Assembly: GCA_015680685.1 (NCBI GenBank)
Contig: MNCI01034697.1
Coordinates: 200,059 to 255,530, forward strand
DNA length: 55,472 nucleotides
Source of the DNA: Gnetum montanum
Lineage: Eukaryota > Streptophyta > Gnetopsida > Gnetales > Gnetaceae
Direction of reading: 5' to 3'
The position numbers and the translations under genes were made by a program. The notes beneath the pieces are model-generated. The model was not told the origin of the DNA. It did no database searches and saw only the letters and a list, made by a program, of their open reading frames with translations. This document shows, piece after piece, positions 20,570-30,778 of the stretch. Position 1 is the first letter of the stretch; every line of letters starts with the position of its first letter.

Positions 20570-23160
20570 AAGTGTAGCATGTGGGTTGAAGGTTTAAGTG
20601 TCACATGTTGTCCAACCTATGGGACTGTAATGTTCATTGTGTGGAACTAAAGCCCGAATCCCACACAACACAATTTGGTTATGTTATGGTTAAAATAAGA
20701 CAAAATCTAGTGAAAATATGTCATAAATGATTAAAATAAGGAAAAATTTAGAAAAAAAGGGTATAAATTGTTAAAATAATTAAAAATTTGATTAAAAAAT
20801 AAAAATAATGAAAATAGGTCAAAAACTTATGTAAACTGGTTGTAGGCTGCTTGAAAACTAACTCCTCATGATCAAACAATCTGAAAAATCTAAAATATTA
20901 ACTTCTTAGCATGTGGGAACTATTTCTAAAGCATGTGAGCACTCTTGACTACCTCTACAATGTGTGGGACATGAATCCCTAGAGTATGAAGCATTTTGGC
21001 CAAATTTGAAGCTTGTTTGTCTCACTTGACCACATTTAAGCTACGTAGGATTGGTGAAAAGTCTTTTTGACTATTTGTGAATATGTATGAGTAAGCTCAG
21101 GTAAAGTTTTGGCTTGTTGGAGCTCCACATGTTGAGCCCACATGTTGTACAGTGTGTGGGATAAGGTGCTCTAGTGTGTGGAACTAAAACCTTGATTGTA
21201 TAGCCTACAAAGGTTAATTTTTTTGCTAATCTTCCAACTTATGGTTTGTGGGGCTTTTTGGATAAATTATGAGCCATTTTAAGCATGGTAGATCCTACTA
21301 GAAAACTTCATATGCTTTCCCACATACTACACAACAGTTGGGATAGGGTTCTTAGTGTGTGGGACAAGATTTGATAGTTTTCAAGGGTTTTTGGCCAAGT
21401 TTTTGTACCTTTCCAAATTCCCAAGGCAACATTTGAGTTGTAGGAGAAGATTTTTAGGTTTTTTGAACACTTTAAGTAGGATTTGAAGTATGATTAGGCT
21501 TTGGAGAATCCTCACATGTTGCCTAGCATGTGGAGCCTAGATTCCCATTATGTGAACTCCAAAACCAACATCTAGTGACTTGTTAAGATCATTTTATTAC
21601 TTTTCATTTTATCTTAGATCTCCTAGGATACACCAAAAAGCTAATGAGTAGTTTTGACTTGATTTCAATCCTTGAAAAGCCCACATGTTGAGCCCACATG
21701 TTGTACAGTGTGTGGAACTGATATCCCATTATGTGGGATCTAAACATGCAATTTTTAGGAATTTCAACTTAGTTTTTAGCTATTTTAAGTTTCTAGGGCA
21801 ATGTCTAGGCTAGGGAGAAGGATTTTGTAACTTTTTGGTCAATTTTGAGCAAGGTTTAATGCTCATGGAGGTTTTTGATACTTCCACATGCTACCCCACA
21901 CACTATACAATGGGTGAAACCTCTCTTCCAAATGTGTGGGGATCAAAAAGCACCTTTAGATTACTTGTAAGGGTTAATTGCTACTAAAATTTTCATCTCC
22001 AAGTCATGTGGAGCTCTTCAAGAAGACAATAAGAAATGATTTTTTTAAGGCTTAGATTTAGTTTGCATAATGCCCACACACTCTTCCACATGCTACACAA
22101 TGTGTGGGACCTGATCAAGTTATTTTCAATAAGTTTTGACACTTTTCTTGGCTTCTTGAAGGCTTCTGGGTCAGTGTTTGGATACTATGGTAACTTTGCA
22201 ACTTGTTTGAGCTATTTTGATGAAGTTAAGGCTTATGGGAGGTGTCTCACACTACCCCACATGCTATAAAACATGTGGGAGGTGAGTTCTTAGCATGTGG
22301 CCATTTTCTATCCTAGTTTTGGGTAAATTTGGATGGGTTTTCTAGGATAGAATTTTCCTAATTATTCTTAGGTCTTCCAAGACACACTCGGGTAACTAAT
22401 GAGTAATTTTTAGACTGAATTTTGGTTGGTACAAGACTCACACACTACCCCACATGTTGCACAATGTGTGGAATAGGTGCTCTAGCATGTGAGACTTACC
22501 CCTATCAATTCTAGTAGATTTTGAGCTTGTTTTTAGCTCCAGGATTCAAGATGGGTTGTGTAGAAGGATTATGTATCTTTTTTTGGTATTTTTGAGAAAT
22601 TTTTGATGTGTATTAAGGTTCTTTAGATTTCTACAATGCTACTTCACATGCTACATAGTGTGTGGGACCTATGTGCCTAGCTTGTGGGGTCAAAAACTAG
22701 CTTCCAGTAGCTTGTAAAGGTTAGTTTTTTGCTCAAATTTCCATCTTGGGTCTTGTAGAATACACCAAAAAGCTTAATGAGCATTTTTGAGCTCATGTTT
22801 GGTTGGTACAAGGTTCACACACTACCCCACATGTTGCATAGTGTGTAGGGTAGGGGCTCTAGCATGTGAGACCTAATTAAGTTAGTTTTGGTTGATTTTG
22901 TCCTTGCTTTTAGTCTTTTCAGGCTTCTAGGATAGTGTTTGGGCTATGATGAAGGGTTATACCACATATTTAGCCTATACTGATGGGGTTAAGCCTTGTG
23001 GGAAACTTTACATGTTACTCATGTTGTATAATATGTCAAAGTTGGAACCCCATGTGTGGAACCAAAAACTAGTTTCTCTACTGTATAAATATCAATTTCT
23101 TTGTGTGGGAGGGCCTTGTGAGAAATGTGTGGGCTTTTGGAAAGGATTTTAACCATAAAA
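20570..23160. repeat. Degenerate ~190-bp tandem array with palindromic core
   Basis: About 13 units are recognisable by a core of type 'ccccacatgttgcacaatgtgtggg' near 20614, 20940, 21126, 21310, 21515, 21681, 21886, 22080, 22247, 22442, 22640, 22815 and 23008. Spacing is mostly 165-205 bp. Each core is an imperfect inverted repeat (CCACAT...ATGTGG). A second phrase (tacaccaaaaagctaatgag) and a third (ctctagcatgtgagac) recur at fixed offsets. No convincing coding frame. It sits beyond the protease of the Tat-like element; Tat/Ogre elements are known to carry tandem repeats downstream of pol. Confidence 0.85.
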
Positions 23161-23365
23161 GCCTAGCGTATGAGATAATTTATTTGCCAATTTTACAAGG
23201 ACAATGTATAAGAGTTCGATTTTGTGGTTAAAGTTCAAATACCCAACACTTTGCAATAACTTTCATAGTAATAAGATGAAATACATAACATGAGACATGA
23301 TTCTTAAAGTAAAACTTGATCATCATGTGTACATAAAGTGGATAGAAGAGAGGCCACATGTTTGT

Positions 23366-23556
23366 AGTTTTAGGCCTTAGCAGGCCATGTGTTGCTAGTT
23401 TTAGGTCATAGGAGGCTATGGCTTTACAAGTTTTAGTCCTTGGAAAGCCATTGTTTTGCTAGTTTAAGGACTTGATAAGTTGTTGTCAAGCTAGTTTTAG
23501 GTCTTAGTGGGCCGTCGTGTTGCCAAATTTAGGCCTTGGTGGACCATGATAACTTT
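23366..23556. repeat. 32-bp minisatellite, six units
   Basis: Units start agttttaggccttagcaggc at 23366, 23397, 23429, 23461, 23493 and 23525, i.e. 31-32 bp apart, moderately diverged. It lies between the 190-bp array and the protease remnant. Confidence 0.88.
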
Positions 23557-23639
23557 TTAGCAAGTGTGAAATAATTATGAAAGAAAATACATGAATAAAA
23601 CAAACATTGAAATATGGTATAAGGCACAAAAATAGACAA

Positions 23640-24400
23640 ATATTAACTAATAGATAAAGAAGCAATATGTTGAATATTTATTTTTTGCTTGATTTTTGAT
23701 ATATTAAGAAAACCTTTTTGCACAATTCTATGCTCATCATTCTTCTTGCTCAATATGTTAAGTAGAAGGTTTACTTTTTGGTTATTTAATGTCATATAGT
23801 TGCCATTGTTAACATTATTTTTGTTGGTGGCCCCAACTTGTATGTTTGAAGTTTCATCTTGAAATCCCACCTTTGAACGTTGATCAATGTTGACATTGTT
23901 AACTGATGGTAGAGACATGTTGTCCCCATGAATTACAATTTCACCATCCTCACATGATAAGTCAATCTCCTAATATATAGGAGATGAGATTTCTTGAAGG
24001 TTGGCTAACCATGATCTTCCCAGGATTGAGTTAAAACCTAGTATTTCTTCTACCACTAAGAATTTGGTTAATGTAGGAAACTATCCCTCGACTACGAAAT
24101 CTAAGGAGATAGAACCTTGAATTGCTACTCATGATTTGTTAAATGACTTAAGCATAGTGGTAGAGGTTTCTTGGATGTTTTTGGTTAAGTCTAGTTTCTC
24201 AACAATGGTAAATAGTATCACATTAGTTGTTGATCCATCATATACATGAACACAATGAAACTCATACTTGCTAGCATGTATAGTAATAAGGAGAAGAGTA
24301 GATAGTAGTTCTCTATTTCATTGATCAACCTTTACTCTACTATCATGAAAGATGAGCATGGGCTGATGTTTGTCCTTCCTAAGCAAGGCTTGCTCAATGA
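23640..24400 (-). pseudogene. Protease remnant of Tat-like element
   Basis: The minus strand near 24.06-23.90 kb reads LGFNSILGRSWLANLQEI ... CEDGEIVIHGD with stops, matching the 'LGRPWLHxxxxxxSTxHQxxKF...GxxxIxGD' end of Tat-type retropepsins. Upstream VFHCVHVYDGSTTNVILF retains D-G-S in the place of the catalytic D-[ST]-G region. An Asn/Lys-rich tail (23643-23918) follows. RT, RNase H and integrase are missing on this side, so pol was deleted or replaced by the arrays. Confidence 0.72.
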
Positions 24401-24409
24401 TTGAGTGAA

Positions 24410-26800
24410 TGGATTTTTCTTTATTAGGTACATTTTTGCTCATAGGAATAGAGATTAACATTTGGTCTAGTGCATCTCTATGACCAAGAGAAGTTATGAC
24501 TAGGTCATATATGTTCAACAATGTGTTCTTTTTCTTTAAGGATCATTTGTCTTGTTTCATTATTTTGAGAAAATTCTTATTCTTATCATGTGATCTTTTA
24601 GCCTTGGTGGTCTTAATTTCCTCCATTCTCTCTAGAATATTTGGCTTAGATTCCAATGTATGTGGCTCAGGCCACTTTTTCATGGATGCAGCTAATCTTA
24701 GTGTTAGTTTTAGTGGATTATCTTGCTTCCAAGCCTTTTGTTGTTGGCTATCTTTAGTGGGCTTAATCATTGGTTTAGCAAAAAAAATTTTGTGCCATTG
24801 TTGTGGTTGATTCTTTTTGATTGTTGAGTTATTAGCTATAATAGGTAAGCCTTGGTTATGATTCATCATAGGTCTTCTTATTGAACGTAGAGGGACCCAA
24901 ATAACAAATGGTTCCCTAGCCTTAGAAGGGTTGATAGCACATTGTTTATGTTGTGATGTTGATGTGACTAAATGGGAAATGTGTATAATGAAAGACTCTT
25001 TGGAGAGCAAAGGTGGTGATACCTGTATGAAAAAGGGTTCTCTAGGAGGACTAGACCATTTGGTTGTTGTAAATGAGACAATGGTATAAGAGTTATTGTT
25101 GGAGTTTGAAGAGTTGGGCTCATTCAACACTAGCTCTCCATGTCACATCTTTTGGAGATCATCTTTAAGGGCTATGCAAAAATCAATGTAATGACCAGAT
25201 AGTTAGTGATAATGATAGAACCTATTAAGCCTAAAGTACTTTGGTAGTTTCAAATCATCTTTGGTTACTATCATTGGGTCTCTAGCTATGTCACAAAGAT
25301 GATTGTGCCTCTTATGAACCTCTTCGATGAATTGCTTATGTTGAATATGATTGTCTTTAAGTAACTATTCTAGGAACTTAGAGGGTTTCATAGGAAACTT
25401 TGTATACCTAGTCCTATCCTTGTGCTCAAAGCTTCGCTTTAGCTAGTTGGAAGCATTAGAAGTATATGGTTGAGATGACTTAGAATATGTGTCATGTGGA
25501 GGTAACTTTTGACTCTCTGCTTGTTTCGTATCCTTGGATACTATGGCCATGGTTGTTTGCACTCGTTTAGTCTTATCCTTGTCCGTCCTAGAATTTTGGT
25601 TCTTGTAGGACACATAGGCCAAATTTTTGCTAGCCTCCATGGACTCTTCTATGTTCTTGATTTATGAAAAGGCTTGGCTTAGTGATCGAGGTTTTAAATA
25701 GTAGAGTTTTATCTTAATGAAGAAATTAATTTCTCCCTTGAAGATGGCTAAGAGATGGATCTTAGAGATGAGCTTGGGATTCTCATAGAGAATTGCATTC
25801 CATCTCTAAATGAACCTTTTGAAAGGTTCAAGTGATCCTTACCTTACTTTCATAAGTTGGTCCAAGATCATATTAGGCTTCAAGTTCTATTTGAAGTGGT
25901 TGATGAACAAGGGTATCAAATCTTCAAGGGAAGAGGTAGAGCCTCTAGGAAAGGTTTAGTACTAGTTTAGGACCTTTTCTTTCAAGAACATATGGAAAAT
26001 ACATAGTATTATATGAGGCCACAGTTGCATCAACAAACACTCAAAACAAAAGATGACAAGATGTGTGTTAGGAGCTCTTTCACCATTATATTTAGTGAAG
26101 CTTGAGATAGGCATGCTTTTGGGCAAGGTTATTTGAGTTATAGTAGGGCTAATGGGATCATCCTAGTAAAAGTCCATAATCTTTACCATTGGTGTTGTAC
26201 TATCCTCAAGTATTTTTAACTTCTTGATAAGGTCTTAGATTAATTAAAAGGCTTGATCCAATCCTTGTAGAGCTCTTGATGGTTGTACTTATTGTTGTTG
26301 GATGCCTGGTGATTGTGAAATAGGTAACAGTATAGACTGGAAAGGTCGTGTAGCTACCATTGTAGGAGGGTTAAACATTGAAAATGATGTTTGCATTGGG
26401 GCATGAGGAATAAAGGGATTTTTGGAAACCAATGGTTTATGTGATACATGTGGAATTACCATTCCATGAGAAGGACTAGTCATCACTGTAAAACATTTAG
26501 GAATGGAGGAAATTATCGATAGGGATTGAGGCATAGTAGTGAAAGGTATATAGGTGAACAAGGAAATGGGTTGGGAGCTTGAGCTTGTGGAGGTCACAGG
26601 AAGCATTTGGTTCACTACTAAAATGGATGGCACAGAGTTGAACATGGTAACCTTTGGAACAATTTGTTGGAAAAGGTCTCCTATGAATGTATCTGGCTAG
26701 TACTCAACTTCAAACTTGTCTTGATCCTTTGGGTGGGATCCTAAACTAGCCTTTTCACTAATTTTACCATCCTCATTTGCACTTACCAACTGTGCTAACA
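24410..26800 (-). pseudogene. Gag remnant of Tat-like element
   Basis: This parallels the gag at 96-2347. A Pro/Ser/Met-rich N-terminal part (26289-26645, HAPMQTSFSMFNPPTMVATR) is followed by a decayed capsid core (about 26.1-25.7 kb). Next come a Lys/Gln-rich linker (25443-25640) and the motif LSGHYIDFCIALKDDLQ near 25.2 kb. A long C-terminal tail (24543-25130) repeats 'REPFxIxV' modules (REPFFIQVSPPL, REPFVIWVPLR), like 'KQPFIIKVP' and 'KRPLFVIKVP' in the other copy. Multiple stops make it non-coding today. Confidence 0.75.
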
Positions 26801-26899
26801 AGAGCATTAAAATTTACATAATTTGATGTGGTCATATAGTGAAGGAATGTATTTCTTCCCATCCTTATAGGTCAACGTGTAGTGATGCTTAACATTAAA

Positions 26900-28000
26900 A
26901 TCTTTGTGTGGGATGCACAAACCCACTTAGATTTTCATGCATATAAAGTTTTAGTATTTTTTGTTAATGTTTACATGTACTAGACTAAGTTCTAACTACT
27001 TAAAAGACCCCCTACATGCATGAGTAGATTCTTAGTTCAAGGTCATGGAAATGATGTTGTATGGCAAGACGATAGAAGAAAATACCAAAGATTTTCTGAA
27101 CCCTCTTGACTATTGAATCGTTCAATGGCATGACTACAAGCATAGGCTCTCTTACAACGATCTCAATAGTAGTTCTTATACATTGCACAATAATAAAATT
27201 TACTACTAAAATGATCTTAAGACTTTTAAACACAAGCACTTCTATGGTAAAATTTTAACAAAAATTTTCTATCGGGCAACAAGAACAATAAGAGCAATCT
27301 AAAAATCCCAAAATTACTTGCCAAGGATGATACTATGTAAACCACTAGCTAGAAAATTTAAACAAAATAAAAAAAAAACATAACTCACAGGACTATGACA
27401 AAGAGGCTGAAATATTTTCTTTAGCAAGCCATCTTACAAGCAATCGTTCACAATTTCTTCTTACAAGCTCTTCCCGGAATCCAAAGTGTGTCTCCAAGTG
27501 AGAGCCCAAGTGTCTTGTGATCCCAAGTCTTGATAAGTGAGACCCCCAATGTGGTAGCCCAAGTGTGATGTATTCCCCTTCCTTGACCCCTGAAGCCTTT
27601 TTATAGGGTTCAAAGGTAGGTAGGTAAGTTACAAAATATCTTGGGTGGTTATAACCACCATAGAGAGAAAAAAGCTACCGGTGACAAGTGTCCCATTTAG
27701 TTGCCAAGTGTCTTCATTCGGTTGCCAAGTGTCTTCATTCAGTTGCCAAGTGGTCACCATGGAGATGAAAAAGTTGTAGTTGACAAGTGTCCTGTTTAGT
27801 TGATAAGTGGCCCATTTAATTGACAAGTGGCCATTGTGGAGATAAAGAGGTTGTAGTTGACAAGTGGCCTTGATGGTGGTTATAACCACCATTTCAATTG
27901 ACAAGTGTTCAATTCACATGGGACTTTGAAAAATTATCCCATAACCCTTTTTTTCTTTTTTAAGTCATATCATATTTTATTTGATTTCCCTATGCAAAAA
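26900..28000 (-). mobile_element. LTR-like promoter region of second Tat-like element
   Basis: Non-coding, immediately upstream of gag on the minus strand. TATA box at 27598-27605 (TATAAAAA, context CCCTATAAAAAGG). Upstream of it, at 27680-27912, is a repeat array in U3 position. R/U5-like sequence contains cccaagtgt repeats (27497-27570). Termini not fixed. Confidence 0.5.
27644..27912. repeat. Array of 'tgacaagtggcc' units bounded by TTATAA palindromes
   Basis: Nine copies of tgMcaagtgKcc type start near 27680, 27702, 27723, 27744, 27781, 27801, 27821, 27858 and 27899. Two perfect palindromes flank or enter the array: ggtggttataaccacc (27644-27659) and atggtggttataaccaccat (27873-27892). 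A spurious minus-strand frame of 91 codons arises from the repeats. Confidence 0.85.
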
Positions 28001-28032
28001 CTGAGAACAAAATAGTTGCAATAGAGAAATCA

Positions 28033-28452
28033 ATGAACATAGTAATAGAACTTCTGGAACCAGATAGCGACAAGAGCGTGGTGGCAGCAGTTTTGTGGCA
28101 TTTTGGGGGCATTGGAAAATCCACCATCGCAGAGGCGGTGTATGTAGCCATAGACATGGATGAGTATATTTTTTACAAAGTTGTGTTGTTTGATCATGCC
28201 AATAGAAAACCGAGCCTAACCAAGGTGCAGAAGAGCCTTCTAGACCAACTTGCAGAACCCAACTAAGAATGGGCAGAACTCACATCCCCAACAGAAGGTC
28301 AAATGGCTCTGCACCATTATTTCAGGTAGGTCATCTACTTCATCTTCATTGACAACATTCTAGAAATGGGAGAGCTCTAGAAGCTCATGATTCTCATCAC
28401 TGCTCGCAATATGAATGCCCATGAAGATCCGAATATCCACAATCCTAGGGAC
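28033..28452 (+). pseudogene. NB-ARC fragment of TIR-NBS-LRR resistance-like gene
   Basis: Nucleotide-binding module of a plant intracellular immune receptor. One frame carries the P-loop FGGIGKSTIAEAVYVAI (FGGIGKS at 28102-28122), then LTKVQKSLLDQL. After stops at 28264 and 28327 comes a kinase-2 motif FIFIDNIL (Asp near 28351) and an RNBS-B-like ILITARN. No TIR, LRR or later NB-ARC motifs (GLPL, MHD) are seen, and only about 140 codons are present, so this is a broken exon fragment. The 'IFIDN' kinase-2 and the absence of coiled-coil residues favour a TNL. Composition is GC-richer than the surrounding repeats. A splice acceptor could lie just upstream (near 28000). Confidence 0.82.
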
Positions 28453-28482
28453 GGACGATTCGATGGTTGTGAATAATTCCTT

Positions 28483-28960
28483 TCATAAACAATCATCAAT
28501 AAAACATGTAGAGACCTTCATCACGGGCTCATTTTCAAGTAATTTTGAGGCTGCAGAACTTCCCTTGTTGTCAGACACCAATGAAGCTACTAAGATGTTT
28601 TTCATGATGGGAGGGTCATAGTGTTTGACATCCAGAACGTAGGGTGATTCGTTAAATGGTGGCACTTCATCGGCCTGAGGGGGGAATCGCTTTGGGCGTC
28701 GTGTACAGAAACATTGGCCAAGAAACAAAGCTCACATTTGTTCGACCTCCTCCTCCTCCTCCTACTACATTTCCGTCATTTCCAAAGATTGCCTTCGCAT
28801 TATTATCATGACTCATAACCTTCCTGTTAGTAGAATCATCATCTTGCAAGGCAGCATTCGCATTCACGTTTCTTGCCATGGCCCTAGAGATCGTCGGCTC
28901 CAAAAGCTTATCTAAAGTAATAGCTGAGAAGCATGACATTGTTGAAGAAACGTATTTCAT
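28483..28960 (-). pseudogene. Small gene of an uncharacterised plant family, one frameshift
   Basis: The start Met at 28960 gives MKYVSSTMSCFSAITLDKLL with LLEP next, then an Asn/Asp-rich region, a Gly6 run (GGAGGA repeats at 28753-28771) and FLYTTPKAIPP. A run of six G (28679-28684) shifts the frame; in the next frame the text continues as DEVPPFNESPYVLDVKHYDPP and ends FIDDCL-stop at 28483. The pair 'LYTTPxxIP...PPSPYVxNHKRxGP' and 'LDKLLEP' recalls an uncharacterised land-plant protein family, from memory and unverified. Apart from the homopolymer the frame is clean for about 160 codons, so this may be a functional gene with a sequencing error. It converges on the NB-ARC fragment with about 30 bp between them. 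Confidence 0.6.
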
Positions 28961-29360
28961 GAAGGGTTTAAAAGCTTTTTTTTACTGCCTTTGCGTCGAC
29001 AATGTGACCTCTGAGACCACGAAACCCTCCAAGATCCAAATTGAGTAGTAATTTCATAAAACGGAAAACACAGATTGGTCAAGGTTTTCGGGAGAATCAG
29101 AATCACAATCATAAGGTGATGGCGGTTCTTGAAAATTCTGGTATGTGTGACTCATCCCCCGCAGACGTTTGAGGTGGTTTCCCTGGAACAGTGGTAGACA
29201 TGGTCATCTTCATGGAGGGTAGTCAAATACAAAGGCTACTACTATTTTAACTCTCCACGGTTGCAACGCATGGCCACCTAGATGCATCGATGTGACTACA
29301 TAGAGCATAGTGCTATCTTTGGAGAATGGCATGAGTGGTGGGGGGTGTTGGGAATACTTC

Positions 29361-29591
29361 CTACATTGATGCAGGTGTGGAGTCTCTCAACTGCCTCGCC
29401 ACTACACTCACATTTGTTATCATCATCCTCAACTTTAATCGTGCCCTATTCATGTCCTTTACAAGTACCTCTTTCTGCATTTCCGAATCTTCTTCAAATC
29501 GTGAGTCCTCAAGGACAAGTGGATTTTTTATTATGTATTCAGCTCTCTCTTCAGCAAGCACTGGTTCCCCAGCAGCTTTAACTTTAAACAA
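29361..29591 (-). CDS. Hypothetical ORF, possible exon
   Basis: An open frame of about 76 codons (no ATG at its head) reads KVKAAGEPVLAEERAEYIIK, then PLVLEDSRFEEDSEMQKEVL and NRARLKLRMMITNVSVVARQL. Balanced charged composition and an amphipathic helical look make it more gene-like than other short frames here. I do not recognise it. It may be an exon of the same gene as the ORF at 28483-28960, which lies downstream on the same strand, but no splice pairing was shown. Confidence 0.35.
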   Translation of the reverse strand: MFKVKAAGEPVLAEERAEYIIKNPLVLEDSRFEEDSEMQKEVLVKDMNRARLKLRMMITNVSVVARQLRDSTPASM

Positions 29592-29599
29592 CTAAACTC

Positions 29600-29950
29600 T
29601 CTGGATGCAACATTTGAAAATATGAAACTATACAATTTCTGTAGACTAAAAAATCTTAGGGATATGCACTTTAAAGGTGGCGGCCAATATTCATACAGTG
29701 AGTATAGTCGCTTTTTTGAATATGTCATCTTCATCGACGGAGAAAACACATATGTATTACCTAGGAAAATGATGAAACCTTTTATGTATGCGAATGCAAA
29801 CCTGAGAACGGCCATCTTTCTAGAATGAAGGTGTTTCTCGATCAGGTAGAGTTGTAGAGTGGGGGAACCTTAACAGAGGCCATTAAACAAGCCCTTGCCT
29901 TGCATGTTCTCATATACATCCTTGCATATTTTCCAGTGGATTTGAAATAG
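29600..29950. other. No supported gene
   Basis: Overlapping short frames on both strands (e.g. 29622-29828 plus, 29531-29815 minus) show no motif I can support. Confidence 0.4.
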
Positions 29951-29999
29951 ATTGGTTGTTTATGCATTTGTTTTACAAATTTCATTTTGCCAGTATCTA

Positions 30000-30720
30000 C
30001 TTTTTCTGTTCCACGAAATGGCCAAAATGTGCCAACATTTTTGCCCCCTTAAAAGGTGTACCGCCTAAAATCGTCGGTCCCCGGCTGGAAGGAAACAGAG
30101 ACGGTGGGATCGTAGGACGTGCACAAAAGACCCTACCTTCACCTGAGGGTGAGCTAAAATGAATGAAGGTAGAGTACCTTGGGTGGTCCGCATGCAGATC
30201 AAACAAGGATTTCCCCGAGCGTACACCGAAGTGCTATACGCTGGGTTATACGTAAATGGCGTAACGGGCGTGAATCAAAGTGTAAACAGCGTAAGCAGTG
30301 TAAACGATGTGAAACGTAAACAAGCGTAAATAGAATACATGCAAGAATTAATGTGGACTGTAAACAATTGTAGGTAGAAAATGTAACAATGGTATTACAG
30401 AATGGAAATACATGCACCGGTCAAACACAGTTGTGAGTGGAACACAAGGTGAACGAAAGCCCCGGTGGATGCAGGGATGATTGCGGCTGGTTCACACTAT
30501 AAGCACAGCGTAGAGGCTGTATGCTCAACATACAGAGTTGTCCAGTGTAAAAGGTTTTGAGCTCTGGTTCTTAGCATCTTTGTTCTCTGGTATGCTCTGG
30601 GAATTTTCCAACCGTCTGGATTTCATGAAAAATTGGGGTTTTATACAGGTTTTGATGGCAGACTTGGGTTGGGCGACACGTGGCGCGTTGACTGGGTGCA
30701 AGGGCATAAAATTTACAAGT
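30000..30720 (-). mobile_element. GC-rich, CpG-preserving LTR-like fragment
   Basis: Markedly richer in GC and CpG than its surroundings (cgtcggtccccggctgg, gacacgtggcgcgttgac). It holds an array of ~11-bp 'gcgtaaac' units (about 30235-30345) and a minus-strand TATA-like element (TATAAAA, 30639-30645). cacgtgg near the TATA recalls ccacgtgg in the LTR-like region at 3.7 kb. A young retroelement LTR fragment is a reasonable guess; a CpG-island-like gene promoter cannot be excluded. Confidence 0.4.
30235..30345. repeat. ~11-bp 'gcgtaaac' array
   Basis: gcgtaacgggcgtgaa, gtgtaaacagcgtaagcagt, gtaaacgatgtgaaacgtaa and caagcgtaaatag form about ten short quasi-repeats. Confidence 0.6.
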
Positions 30721-30772
30721 GTGTGTGTGTGTGCACACGCGTGAGCGTGCATGCATGCGAGTGTGTGTGTGT
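30718..30772. repeat. TG microsatellite with CpG-containing core
   Basis: gtgtgtgtgtgtgtgcacacg, then gagcgtgcatgcatgcgag, then gtgtgtgtgtgtacac: two (TG)n blocks around an alternating purine-pyrimidine core that could adopt Z-DNA. Confidence 0.9.
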
Positions 30773-30778
30773 ACACAA

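Noticed and set aside
23366-23556. 32-bp period as a CRISPR array
   Set aside because: Units abut each other without spacers; a minisatellite.
24496-24810. Plus-strand 104-codon hydrophobic frame
   Set aside because: Antisense of the Gag tail that is conserved between two Tat-like copies.
27629-27904. 91-codon minus-strand frame
   Set aside because: Arises from the tgacaagtggcc array; the repeat explains it.
28300-28480. Extension of the minus-strand small gene beyond its stop
   Set aside because: That text is the antisense of the NB-ARC kinase-2 region and contains stops.
29282-29595. Two overlapping plus-strand frames near 29.3-29.6 kb
   Set aside because: No motif; the opposite strand is more protein-like.
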